64,000 nucleotides of DNA from Fictibacillus sp. FJAT-27399 (GTDB lineage Bacteria > Bacillota > Bacilli > Bacillales > Fictibacillaceae). The notes under the pieces were generated by a model, which saw only the letters and a list, made by a program, of their open reading frames with translations, did not search any database and had not been told where the DNA came from. The first letter of the stretch is position 1. Each line of letters starts with the position of its first letter. The stretch is taken from assembly GCF_001510655.1 (NCBI RefSeq), contig NZ_LMVC01000002.1:1028379-1092378 (forward strand). The letters are read 5' to 3'. Made by a program: the position numbers and the translations under genes. Below are positions 54,112-61,932 of this stretch, piece after piece.

Positions 54112-54164
54112 GTTTATAAAAAAGATAATTTTGAATATTTACTTTTTTTATAGTGCTGATCTTT

Positions 54165-54173
54165 TGCTATACT
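54165..54173 (+). promoter_or_regulatory. Extended -10 promoter of yqjP
   Basis: TGCTATACT is an extended -10 (TG-N-TATACT), with no good -35 box. It lies 38 bp before the yqjP start. Confidence 0.45.
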
Positions 54174-54211
54174 GTTTGATATATATATGCATGAGAAGAG
54201 GTCAGGTGAAA

Positions 54212-55180
54212 ATGTTGAACCAGAATATTATAACCATCGCGCTTCCGACACCGTTTCCGGTAGGGGATGTCAATGTCTATCTCATACGGGGAGAAAAGCT
54301 TACCCTTGTTGACTGCGGACCAAAAACGCCTGAGGCATGGAGCATCTTCCGGGAGAAACTGGCGGAGAACGGGCTGGAAGAAAACGATATTGAACAGGTG
54401 GTCTTTACCCATTATCACCCGGACCATGTCGGACTTTATTCATACTTTACGAGCCCGGTGCCTGTTGTGCTCGCAAGTTTAGAAGAAATACCCTATCTCA
54501 GCCAGCAGCAAGAATTTTTTGTACATAGAAATCAATTTTATGAGGGGTTTTACAAAAAAATGGGAATGCCGGAAGAAGCCGTCCGGTTTGAACATAGGAA
54601 ATTAAAGAAGTATCTTGAGTTTTCTGCTGTGGTCCATGCTTCCCCGGCGTTGTATGAAGGAGAAGAAGTGCCAGGGCTGCCAGGGTGGACAATCATGAAA
54701 ACACCGGGCCATTCTCCAGATCATCTTTCTCTGTTTCATCAAGAGAGCGGTATTATGATCGGAGGGGACTTTTTGCTGCAGCGTATTTCTTCCAACGCAC
54801 TCATCGAGCCTCCCCCTCTCACGAAAAGAGACCGGCCTAAACCGCTGCTGCAATACCGGGATTCACTAAAGACAGCAGCCGAACTCCCTATAACCGTCAT
54901 CCTGCCGGGGCATGGACTTCCGATCTCCAACAGTTCTGAGTTGATCGAAGAAAGGCTTGCACAGCAGAACAACCGGGCGGATGTCCTATGGGAGATGCTC
55001 GCCGGATATAAGACGGCTTATGAATTAAGCAAGCTTTTATTCCCGAGCATCTATCAAAAGGAACCTGGGCTTACTCTCTCCGAAACCGTTGGGCATCTTG
55101 ATCTGCTTGAAGAGGAGGGAAGGATTCAAACGGAGGACATAAAGGGTATTATTTACTACAAGCGGGCAGAAGGAGCGTAA
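54212..55180 (+). CDS. yqjP: MBL-fold metallohydrolase (YqjP)
   Basis: 322-aa metallo-beta-lactamase fold hydrolase, substrate unknown. Zinc-binding motif HYHPDHVGLYSY, then TPGHSPDHLSLF, GGDFLL and PGHG, in the order usual for the family, and a C-terminal helical domain. The long frame from 54029 is ignored; ATG 54212 follows CAGGTGAAA. yqjQ starts three bases after its stop, so the two form an operon as in B. subtilis. Confidence 0.88.
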   Translation: MLNQNIITIALPTPFPVGDVNVYLIRGEKLTLVDCGPKTPEAWSIFREKLAENGLEENDIEQVVFTHYHPDHVGLYSYFTSPVPVVLASLEEIPYLSQQQEFFVHRNQFYEGFYKKMGMPEEAVRFEHRKLKKYLEFSAVVHASPALYEGEEVPGLPGWTIMKTPGHSPDHLSLFHQESGIMIGGDFLLQRISSNALIEPPPLTKRDRPKPLLQYRDSLKTAAELPITVILPGHGLPISNSSELIEERLAQQNNRADVLWEMLAGYKTAYELSKLLFPSIYQKEPGLTLSETVGHLDLLEEEGRIQTEDIKGIIYYKRAEGA

Positions 55181-55183
55181 GAT

Positions 55184-55972
55184 ATGAAGGAACTAAAAGG
55201 AAAAACGGTGGTTATCACAGGGGCTTCCGGAGGGCTTGGAGCCCGGATCGCGTTTGATGCGGCAAGCCTTGGTGCTAAGCCGGTGCTGATCGCCAGAAGT
55301 CTGGACAAACTAGTGAACGTAAAAAAAGATCTAAAAGAACATTTTGAGGTGGAAGCGCTGATCTATTCGCTGGACGTTAGCAACGCAGAAGAGGTGAAAG
55401 CGGTTTTCGCAGAGATCACTCGTACGGTTTCTGTCGATGTTCTGATCAACAACGCTGGATTTGGAATATTCGACTACTTCATTGATGCGGACCTAAATGA
55501 TCTTTCCTGCATGCTTCAGACCAACGTGGTCGGCCTGATGGCTTGTACACAGGCAGTGCTGCCGCAAATGCTGGAACGGCGTTCTGGCCATATTATCAAT
55601 ATTGCGTCACAGGCAGGAAAGATATCCACTCCGAAGTCGACCGGATATGCCGCTTCTAAACACGCTGTTCTTGGCTTCTCAAACGGATTGCGGATGGAAC
55701 TCGCAGACAGTGGAATATGGGTAACAGCCGTCAACCCGGGGCCGATTGAAACGAACTTTTTTTCCATCGCAGACAAATCGGGTTCCTATGAGAAAAACAT
55801 CAAGAAGTGGATGCTGTCCCCAGAGTATGTTTCTAGAAAAATCATTTCGGCGATCGGCCGTCCTGTCCGTGAGATCAATCTGCCTCTTTGGATGAATGCA
55901 GGCAGTACGCTTTATCAGCTTTTTCCCCGGCTTGTAGAAAAGCTTGGCGGAAATGCATTCAAACAAAAATAG
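55184..55972 (+). CDS. yqjQ: Short-chain dehydrogenase (YqjQ)
   Basis: 262-aa SDR-type oxidoreductase. Cofactor motif TGASGGLGARIAFDA, NNAGFG, catalytic Ser in INIASQ and YxxxK in STGYAASKHA. C terminus ends NAFKQK. Substrate unknown. Coupled to yqjP, terminator downstream. Confidence 0.88.
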   Translation: MKELKGKTVVITGASGGLGARIAFDAASLGAKPVLIARSLDKLVNVKKDLKEHFEVEALIYSLDVSNAEEVKAVFAEITRTVSVDVLINNAGFGIFDYFIDADLNDLSCMLQTNVVGLMACTQAVLPQMLERRSGHIINIASQAGKISTPKSTGYAASKHAVLGFSNGLRMELADSGIWVTAVNPGPIETNFFSIADKSGSYEKNIKKWMLSPEYVSRKIISAIGRPVREINLPLWMNAGSTLYQLFPRLVEKLGGNAFKQK

Positions 55973-55994
55973 ACAATAATTATATTATGTAAAC

Positions 55995-56027
55995 AAAAAG
56001 ATGCGCTGATATACGCATCTTTTTTCT
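55995..56027 (+). terminator. Terminator after yqjQ
   Basis: AAAGATGCG and GCGTATC-like arms: AAAAGATGCG/CGCATCTTTT with a 7-base loop and T run. Confidence 0.82.
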
Positions 56028-56090
56028 TTTCCTAAACCTTCACCAAAAGGAAGAAAGTCTTAATTTGATAGGTCTAAAGAACCTATTGTG

Positions 56091-56115
56091 GTTTGTCTGG
56101 GGAGAGAACGGGTAT
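56091..56115 (+). promoter_or_regulatory. Sigma-B promoter of the sucrose synthesis genes
   Basis: GTTTGT, 13-bp spacer, GGGTAT: agrees with the general stress sigma-B consensus (GTTTAA, 12-14, GGGTAT) with a perfect -10. It lies 51 bp upstream of the glycosyltransferase. An inverted repeat ATAGGT/ACCTAT (56068-56086) precedes it. Confidence 0.7.
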
Positions 56116-56165
56116 AAGTAACTTACAGGTTATAGACCGCAACAACAGAAAGAGGGGTAGCAGTT

Positions 56166-57410
56166 ATGAATAAAAAAGTTTTATTTATATCAGACCATGG
56201 AGACCCGCTGGCAAAACTGGGCGGAAAGCAAGCTGGAGGACAGAATAATTATGTGTACCATTTGGCGCTTGCCATGGAAAATAGGGGATGGGATGTTGAT
56301 GTCATAACCCACTGGTGTGATAAAGATGCTCCGCAGATGGAGGCGTTTGGAAAACGCTCTAGAGTTATCCGTATCCAAGCCGGTATCAAAGGCTTTGTAT
56401 CCAAAAATGAAATGTTTCAAATATTACCCGCCTTTTTTAAAGAAATCGAGGAACTTGTTCCTGTTGAACAATATGATATAATTCATACTCATTACTGGCT
56501 GTCAGGAATATTAGGCCGCCAGCTTCGCAGAAAGTACAATATACCGTTTGTCCATACTTCACATTCCCTTGGAGCAGCTAAAGAACGGGCCACAGGAGAA
56601 AGGGATGAGCGCAGGTTCCAGTATGAACGAACCATTCTCCGTTCCGCTAACCGCGTGATCGCCACGACCAACAGCGAGAAGAGCCTGATCCATGACTTTA
56701 CTAAACAGCCTGCACCTGTTGATGTCATTCCGATCGGTGTATCTCCAACTTTTTATCCTTTAAACCAAAAACCCGCAATAAAACAAAAATTGGACGTTTA
56801 CGGCCCCCTCGTGTTTTATGCCGGCCGTCTGGAAGAAACCAAGGGTGTTGAAACCCTCCTTAAAGCATTCAGATACTTGATTCAATGGGGTGACGTCCCG
56901 TCAAACACAAGACTGATTCTTGCTGGAGGACAGAAAGAAGAAATCGGTGATGACCAGCTTCCGATTCAGGAAAAACAGCGTTCTTGGGTGAAAGGAATTG
57001 AGCGTTATGTTCAGTTTGTAGGGCCGAAAAGCCAGGAGGAGCTGGCGGAATACTTTAACGCTGCCAACGTTGCTGTCGTGCCTTCCTATTATGAATCGTT
57101 CGGAATGGTGGCTGCAGAGGCACAGGCATGCGGATGTCCAGTGATTGCCTCACGTGTCGGCGGGCTTCAAAATGTGGTCGTTGAAGGAGAAACAGGGCTG
57201 CTCGTCAACCCGAAAGACGCTCAGGACTTGGCGCTCACCCTGGAAATTATTTTAAACAATGACATCATTGCGCAAAGGCTCGGCAAACAGGCATCCTCTC
57301 TTGCAGAACGCGATTACCGCTGGCCGAATGTGGCAGCGAGGGTAGAGCAGGTGTACGAGGAGGTTCTGTCAGGTGAAACGAGAAAACGTTACACATCTTT
57401 TAGCTACTGA
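56166..57410 (+). CDS. Sucrose-phosphate synthase-like GT4 glycosyltransferase
   Basis: 414-aa retaining glycosyltransferase. N-terminal domain with SDHGDPLAKLGGKQAGGQNNYV (the AGGQ.Y acceptor loop typical of sucrose-phosphate synthases), THYWLSG and HTSHSLG; C-terminal NDP-sugar domain with FYAGRLEETKGVETLLKAF and the EX7E motif ESFGMVAAE. Assigned to sucrose-phosphate synthesis because the next gene is a sucrose-phosphatase; alone the family would only suggest a GT4. Sucrose would act as a compatible solute. Overlaps the next gene by 38 bp, in a different frame. Confidence 0.8.
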   Translation: MNKKVLFISDHGDPLAKLGGKQAGGQNNYVYHLALAMENRGWDVDVITHWCDKDAPQMEAFGKRSRVIRIQAGIKGFVSKNEMFQILPAFFKEIEELVPVEQYDIIHTHYWLSGILGRQLRRKYNIPFVHTSHSLGAAKERATGERDERRFQYERTILRSANRVIATTNSEKSLIHDFTKQPAPVDVIPIGVSPTFYPLNQKPAIKQKLDVYGPLVFYAGRLEETKGVETLLKAFRYLIQWGDVPSNTRLILAGGQKEEIGDDQLPIQEKQRSWVKGIERYVQFVGPKSQEELAEYFNAANVAVVPSYYESFGMVAAEAQACGCPVIASRVGGLQNVVVEGETGLLVNPKDAQDLALTLEIILNNDIIAQRLGKQASSLAERDYRWPNVAARVEQVYEEVLSGETRKRYTSFSY

Positions 57411-58119
57411 TCTAGACGGAACCTTAGTGGGAGAGAAGGAACTGACTTCTTTGCTGTTTGATTATTATAAAGAACGTCCCTACAATGTGCAGCTCGTTTA
57501 TGTTACAGGAAGACACTATGCTTCTACTATGGAGCTGATCAAAGAGGAAGAGCTTCCGATGCCTTCCATCCTCATTTCGGATGTTGGTACGGAAATGTAT
57601 GATTTGAATGATCCAGAGCTTCATGAGCGCTGGAAAAAAACATTGGAAGAAAAGTGGAATCCCGTTGATATTTCTCGCATCGTTCAATCCTGCAGCGGAT
57701 TAACGCCTCAATCGATTCCATCCGTGCATCGGCTTTCCTATTTTGCAGAAAGCGATGAGGCGGTTGAGGAAGTGAAACAGAAGTTGAGCGGCAGTACGGT
57801 GCCGCACAAGCTGATTTTCAGTTCTGGAAGAGATGTAGACATTCTTCCGCCAAATGCAGGGAAGGGAGAGGCGCTATCCTTTCTGCTTCGGGAAAAAGGC
57901 TGGGAGAAAGCAAATGTATTAGTTGCCGGCGATTCCGGCAATGACCGTGATATGATTACACTTGGATATCCGGCTGTCGTTGTCGGAAACTGCCAAAAGG
58001 AATTAAAACAGCTGCCAGACCACCCTATGATTTTCCGTGCGCAAAAGCATTGTGCAGGCGGAATTCATGAAGCGTGGGAGCATTTCTTTGAAAAAACTCC
58101 AGTTAAGAATAGCATATAA
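57373..58119 (+). CDS. Sucrose-6-phosphate phosphatase-like HAD hydrolase
   Basis: 248 aa, HAD superfamily. Motif I LLATDLDGTLVG, motif II region VTGRHY, the family-specific SDVGTEMY (characteristic of sucrose-phosphatases), motif III Lys in GKGEAL, and motif IV GDSGNDRDM. GTG start at 57373, inside the end of the glycosyltransferase, with AGGAGG nine bases before. Dephosphorylates sucrose 6-phosphate made by the upstream enzyme. Ends in a strong terminator. Confidence 0.82.
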   Translation: MKRENVTHLLATDLDGTLVGEKELTSLLFDYYKERPYNVQLVYVTGRHYASTMELIKEEELPMPSILISDVGTEMYDLNDPELHERWKKTLEEKWNPVDISRIVQSCSGLTPQSIPSVHRLSYFAESDEAVEEVKQKLSGSTVPHKLIFSSGRDVDILPPNAGKGEALSFLLREKGWEKANVLVAGDSGNDRDMITLGYPAVVVGNCQKELKQLPDHPMIFRAQKHCAGGIHEAWEHFFEKTPVKNSI

Positions 58120-58122
58120 AGG

Positions 58123-58163
58123 AAGCAAACCCCTTATAAGCCTCGCTTATCGGGGGTTTGCTT
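58123..58163. terminator. Bidirectional terminator between sucrose-phosphatase and YqzH-like gene
   Basis: AAGCAAACCCC and GGGGTTTGCTT form an 11-bp stem; TTATAAG/CTTAT extend it inward. Serves both convergent genes. Confidence 0.85.
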
Positions 58164-58359
58164 ATTCTTTTGTAATAAAGCTGTATACGACATCTTGAAC
58201 CGTCAAATAAGGATCTTCTGCCTCTTCGGTTTGAAGTTCTTTTTTTATTCGTTCCTGCAGGAGAGCATAATCCTTTTCAGTATAAGGGATGGCCTCTTTC
58301 TCGTAAAAATAATCCAGCAAAGCCTTTTCCAGCCATTTGCGCAGCAGCTGATTTTCCAT
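58162..58359 (-). CDS. yqzH: YqzH-like small protein
   Basis: 65-aa protein starting MENQLLRKWLEKALLDYFYE and ending VQDVVYSFITKE, acidic, probably helical, no membrane segment. The position between yqjQ-like and yqjW-like genes and the C-terminal DVVY stretch match B. subtilis YqzH, whose function is unknown. ATG 58359 follows AAAGGAAGTG; upstream in-frame starts lie before the site. Confidence 0.68.
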   Translation of the reverse strand: MENQLLRKWLEKALLDYFYEKEAIPYTEKDYALLQERIKKELQTEEAEDPYLTVQDVVYSFITKE

Positions 58360-58453
58360 TCTGCACTTCCTTTCCCCTCCCAACAATGTAGCCTACGAAT
58401 GCCTGCCGGTCAATGGATTTTTTAAGCCGGAAAGCCCCCTGAAAAAATTTCCA

Positions 58454-58483
58454 TTGAGAAGAGAACATATATTCGGTTAAAAT
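58454..58483 (+). promoter_or_regulatory. Promoter of the uvrX-yolD operon
   Basis: TTGAGA, 18 bp, TAAAAT. The spacer encloses a LexA-like box, an arrangement that lets LexA block RNA polymerase. Confidence 0.5.
58462..58475 (+). promoter_or_regulatory. LexA-like box 1
   Basis: AGAACATATATTCG matches the Bacillus SOS consensus CGAACATATGTTCG at 8 of 10 core positions, with the preferred ATAT centre. It lies between the -35 and -10 boxes of the uvrX promoter. Confidence 0.6.
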
Positions 58484-58501
58484 GGGTATACATAATAAAT
58501 G

Positions 58502-58515
58502 AGAACGAACGTTTG
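58502..58515 (+). promoter_or_regulatory. LexA-like box 2
   Basis: AGAACGAACGTTTG matches 8 of 10 core positions of the SOS box. It lies 40 bp downstream of box 1, in the leader of uvrX. Confidence 0.45.
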
Positions 58516-58536
58516 CTTTTGGAGGGGTGAAGGAAG

Positions 58537-59796
58537 TTGATCGATTATTCTATGATTCAAAATCGTTCAATTCTGTGCATGGACATGAAAAGTTTTTATG
58601 CCAGCTGTGCGGCTGTGCGCTTAGGGCTGGACCCGCTGACCTGTTACCTTGCTGTAGTAGGGAATACAGAGAGGCAGGGAAGTGTGGTCCTGGCTGCTTC
58701 TCCTTGTCTGAAAAGAGATTTTGGAATAAGAACCGGAAGCCGGCTGTTTGAGATTCCGAAAGACAGCCGTATTCACATCGTGGATGCCCAAATGGCTTTT
58801 TTTCTACAGCGTTCCATGGAGATCACGCGCCTGCTCAATCGGTTTGTTCCAAAAGAGGCCATTCATACTTACAGTGTGGATGAAAGTTTTATTCAGGCAG
58901 ACGGGACAGAACGCCTGTGGGGAGGGCCGGTGCAGCTGGCCCAGGCCATCCGGATTGCCATAAAAGAAGAGTTCGGTCTGCCTTGCGCCATCGGAATCGG
59001 GCCGAACATGCTGATGTCTAAGCTCTGTCTGGATTTGGATGCGAAGAAGAAAGGCGTGGAAGAATGGACGTATGAGGACATTCCGGAGAAGCTATGGAAA
59101 CTTTCTCCCTTGAGCAAGATGTGGGGCATCGGTTCCCGTGTGGAACGGACGCTTAATCTGATGGGCATTACAACCGTAGGCGATCTTGCCCATTATCCGC
59201 TGGAGCTCTTGGAAAAAAAATTCGGCGTGATGGGAAATCAGCTTTATTATCATGCGTGGGGAGTGGATCTCTCGGAGGTGGGGGCTCCCATCATGCAAGG
59301 CCAGATCAGCTATGGAAAAAGCCAGATCCTTCTTCGTGATTATACCGATCCGAAAGAGGTTCAGCATGTTATTTTAGAAATGTGCGAAGAAGTGGCAAGG
59401 CGGGCCAGAACAGCGAAAAAAGCAGGAAGAACGGTCAGTCTGGGAATCGGCTACAGCAAAGAAGAATGGGGCGGGGGTTTTTACCGTTCAAAGACCGTAG
59501 CTGAACCGACTAACATTACGATGGAGATCTACCAGGTGTGCCTGGAACTCTTTCATACCTTTTATGAAGGAAAGACGGTCCGTAAAATCACCATTGCTCT
59601 ATCCAATGTATGTGAAGATAACGAAACGCAGCTCAGCATCTTTACACTTGAGCATCCTAAAAAGCGAAAGCTTGGATACGTGATGGACGATATCCGCAGG
59701 AAATACGGCTCCAATGCTCTTCTCCGGGCCGTTTCCTATACGAGCGGAGGAACGGCTCTGCACCGCAGCACCCTTTTAGGCGGGCATAAAGCATAA
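58537..59796 (+). CDS. uvrX: Y-family DNA polymerase UvrX/YqjW
   Basis: 419-aa translesion polymerase, the second Y-family enzyme in this window. Catalytic motifs LCMDMKSFYAS and SVDESFIQ, then GSVVLAASPCLKRDFG, and a helix-hairpin-helix WGIGSRVERTL. TTG start after AGGAAG. Followed 21 bp later by a YolD-family gene, a pairing usual in bacilli, and preceded by LexA-like boxes, so SOS induction is likely. B. subtilis YqjW is its closest remembered relative. Confidence 0.9.
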   Translation: MIDYSMIQNRSILCMDMKSFYASCAAVRLGLDPLTCYLAVVGNTERQGSVVLAASPCLKRDFGIRTGSRLFEIPKDSRIHIVDAQMAFFLQRSMEITRLLNRFVPKEAIHTYSVDESFIQADGTERLWGGPVQLAQAIRIAIKEEFGLPCAIGIGPNMLMSKLCLDLDAKKKGVEEWTYEDIPEKLWKLSPLSKMWGIGSRVERTLNLMGITTVGDLAHYPLELLEKKFGVMGNQLYYHAWGVDLSEVGAPIMQGQISYGKSQILLRDYTDPKEVQHVILEMCEEVARRARTAKKAGRTVSLGIGYSKEEWGGGFYRSKTVAEPTNITMEIYQVCLELFHTFYEGKTVRKITIALSNVCEDNETQLSIFTLEHPKKRKLGYVMDDIRRKYGSNALLRAVSYTSGGTALHRSTLLGGHKA

Positions 59797-59817
59797 AACC
59801 AGAATGGAGGGTCTCTA

Positions 59818-60150
59818 ATGATCAAAGACCGCGGAAGCATCAAATGGACGGCAATGATGCTGCCTGAGCACGTAAAGCAGTTAAGGGACTGGGAGCGGGA
59901 AGAGGCGTGGCTTGAGAACACTGAGCTTGATGAACAGCAGTTGGAGGAAATGAACCAGCAGATCTTTTTTGCGATGGAAGAGGCAAGGAAAGTAGCCGTC
60001 CTTTGCCGTAACCCCCTTGGTGAAAAAGCAATACTGGGCCTCATCCATTACTATGACCCTCATCGCCGTCTGCTCAGAATAATGAATGATGAAGGAAAGA
60101 AACAGGATGTTTCTCTCGATGCCATCATAGGGATAGAGATGGATGTTTAA
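59818..60150 (+). CDS. yqjX: YolD-family protein
   Basis: 110-aa acidic protein with the family N terminus DRGSIKWTAMMLPEHVK. YolD proteins are usually encoded next to UvrX-type polymerases and are thought to take part in translesion synthesis or its control; the molecular role is not settled. GGAGGG precedes the ATG, 21 bp after uvrX. Repeat copy B starts 14 bp after the stop and probably supplies its terminator. Confidence 0.85.
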   Translation: MIKDRGSIKWTAMMLPEHVKQLRDWEREEAWLENTELDEQQLEEMNQQIFFAMEEARKVAVLCRNPLGEKAILGLIHYYDPHRRLLRIMNDEGKKQDVSLDAIIGIEMDV

Positions 60151-60163
60151 AGACAAATAAAAA

Positions 60164-60411
60164 AAGGGGCTGTCCTGAAAGTCGAAAATTGACCTTCAGG
60201 CAGCTCCTTTGACGTGAAAAATCTTCAATGAAAAGTTGATTGGAGTGCAAGGTGCGAGACTCCTGCGGGACTAGCGTGACAGGTGAGACTCCCGCAGGCG
60301 CTTGCGCCAAAAAGTAGGCGTTCACGCCGGTAAGGCTCACCGCACGCCTCGCGGAAAGCGAGCAGCCTGGAGCGGAGATCAACAGCTACCAGACTTCTTG
60401 GACAGCCCCTT
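60164..60411 (+). repeat. Dispersed repeat, copy B (intact inverted ends)
   Basis: 248 bp framed by AAGGGGCTGTCC (60164-60175) and its reverse complement GGACAGCCCCTT (60400-60411). Inside are a terminator-like hairpin (CCTGAAAGTC/GACCTTCAGG then CAGCTCCTTT), CCTGCGGG/CCCGCAGG and GGCGCTTGCGCC. Compared with copy C it has about 20 extra bases near 60312-60328. Its right end overlaps the HPr-like stop codon. Confidence 0.85.
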
Positions 60412-60655
60412 ATTCGGCCTCAGCAAACAGATCAGAGGCCAATAATTTTCTCTGCAGGGAGTCAAGATTCGCTTCGCTTGAAATTTCGATTTCTTGCCCT
60501 GGCTGTATGGATAATGCGATAAGGCCGAGCAGGCTTTTTCCGTCGGCTGTCTTATCTCCTTTTTTAACATACACGGCTTCTTCATAACTTCCCGTGAACT
60601 GGACGAATTGGCTTGCGTTTCCGGCATAGATGGGTTTTTTCGCAATAATTCTCAA
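60410..60655 (-). CDS. HPr-like protein lacking the catalytic histidine (Crh-type)
   Basis: 81 aa, HPr fold. The region matching the HPr active site (IHARPA) reads IYAGNA, so the phosphorylatable His is Tyr10 and the arginine is lost; the regulatory serine is kept as Ser41 in GKSLLGLIALS. It thus cannot carry PTS phosphate but could be a target of HPr kinase, like Crh. TTG start at 60655 with AGGGAGAGAG upstream. Regulatory role is inference. Divergent from a VTT-domain gene. Confidence 0.75.
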   Translation of the reverse strand: MRIIAKKPIYAGNASQFVQFTGSYEEAVYVKKGDKTADGKSLLGLIALSIQPGQEIEISSEANLDSLQRKLLASDLFAEAE

Positions 60656-60804
60656 GTTAATCTCTCTCCCTGCATATCCTTTTTATACAGCTTATGAAGG
60701 GTGAATTGAGAAATGTCATAAAATTTATTTTAAATTAAAGTGACTTCTATCGGAAAATAAAGGAAAATATAGAAAGTAAGATGTGTGGAGAGGAGCAGTA
60801 AAGA

Positions 60805-61455
60805 GTGATTCGCAACAAAAAAAGAATAATGAACTATTTAATTATATTAAGTTTGGCAGTCTGCCTTTTATATATCAACCATCGGTATTTAAATTTAACG
60901 CCGGAGCGGTTTAGAGGCTGGATTCTGTCGTGGGGAGTTTGGGCTCCAATCGTTTATATCGCTTTATATGCCTTCCGGCCGTTTGTGCTGTTTCCGTCAT
61001 CCGTGTTTGCAGTGACAAGCGGCTTGGCCTTCGGGTTATATTGGGGGTGTCTGTATACATACCTGGGATCCTTGTCAGGCGGACTCATGACGTTTTTAGC
61101 AGTGAAATGGATCGGCAAAAAAAGCGTAAAAAAGGAATGGAAGGGAAATTATCAGAAGATCCAGGAGGGCATCAAGCAGCGTGGATTTATTTATGTACTG
61201 ATCCTCCGCCTCCTGCCGATATTGAATTATGATCTTGTGAGCTACTTGACGGCTGCCGCAAACGTCAAGTTTAAAGATTACGCGGCAGCCACGGCCATCG
61301 GAATCATACCGGGCACATTGGCATACACGTACATAGGAGCTTCAGTGGCGAATACAGGAATGAAGGAAATTTTAATTTCATCCATCATCATTATTACTTT
61401 GATTATTCTTCCGGTTGTAACAAGGAAGAGATGGCAAAAAAAACTGGGCCTCTAG
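60805..61455 (+). CDS. TVP38/TMEM64 (VTT-domain) membrane protein
   Basis: 216-aa membrane protein with about six helices: MNYLIILSLAVCLLYI, APIVYIALYAFRPFVLFP, SVFAVTSGLAFGLYWG, then GSLSGGLMTFLAVKWIG, LRLLPILNYDLVSYLTAAANV (the VTT core) and the C-terminal IIIITLIILPVV. The superfamily includes undecaprenyl-phosphate and phospholipid scramblases. GTG start after AGGAGCAG. Divergent from the HPr-like gene and convergent with a second one. Confidence 0.88.
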   Translation: MIRNKKRIMNYLIILSLAVCLLYINHRYLNLTPERFRGWILSWGVWAPIVYIALYAFRPFVLFPSSVFAVTSGLAFGLYWGCLYTYLGSLSGGLMTFLAVKWIGKKSVKKEWKGNYQKIQEGIKQRGFIYVLILRLLPILNYDLVSYLTAAANVKFKDYAAATAIGIIPGTLAYTYIGASVANTGMKEILISSIIIITLIILPVVTRKRWQKKLGL

Positions 61456-61468
61456 CCTCTCTCATGGA

Positions 61469-61503
61469 AAAAGAAGCGCTGAATGGCATTAGCGCTTCTT
61501 TTT
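61469..61503. terminator. Bidirectional terminator after the TVP38 gene
   Basis: AAGAAGCGCT and AGCGCTTCTT with a 9-base loop, then T run; lies between convergent genes. Confidence 0.85.
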
Positions 61504-61508
61504 TATGC

Positions 61509-61793
61509 TTATGTAGTCGCTTTGGAAGGGAGAAGCTGCTGAAGAAGCTGCTGGATGGCCGAATCAGCATCGGCCCCCTCGGTGATCAGCAGAAAAGATT
61601 CACCTTTTCGGAGCATCATGAAAAACGAAACAAGGCATGTTAGTTTTTTCGCGTGCAGGGTGACTCCGTTTTTACATAAAAAGACGTTGGACTGAAACGA
61701 TCTGGATATTTTTACGAAATCCGTAACCTTTTGAATGGTGAATTTAGAAGCGTCACTGGTAATGGAGACGGTTTTTGAACAAATCTTTTTCAT
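61509..61793 (-). CDS. Second HPr-like protein, both phosphorylation sites lost
   Basis: 94 aa with the HPr pattern: N-terminal strand SKTVSITSDA, the helix after the active site (QKVTDFVKISRSFQSNVFL), VTLHAKKLTCLVSF in place of the serine loop, and a C-terminal helix with EGADADSAIQQLLQQL. The His position is Phe18 and the Ser position is Lys50. No PTS activity expected; a binding or regulatory role is possible. CAGGAGGA precedes the ATG. Could instead be an unrelated small protein, but alignment by eye is persuasive. Confidence 0.62.
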   Translation of the reverse strand: MKKICSKTVSITSDASKFTIQKVTDFVKISRSFQSNVFLCKNGVTLHAKKLTCLVSFFMMLRKGESFLLITEGADADSAIQQLLQQLLPSKATT

Positions 61794-61932
61794 ATATAGG
61801 ATCCTCCTGAAATGGATTGTAATAGTTATCTACAGCGTATCTACCCTGTAATAAACCGTTTCAAACCAAGTGAGATTGAAAACATCAGGAAAGGGAATAG
61901 AGAGGGGGAGAAAGAAGGAGGAGGATGCACGG

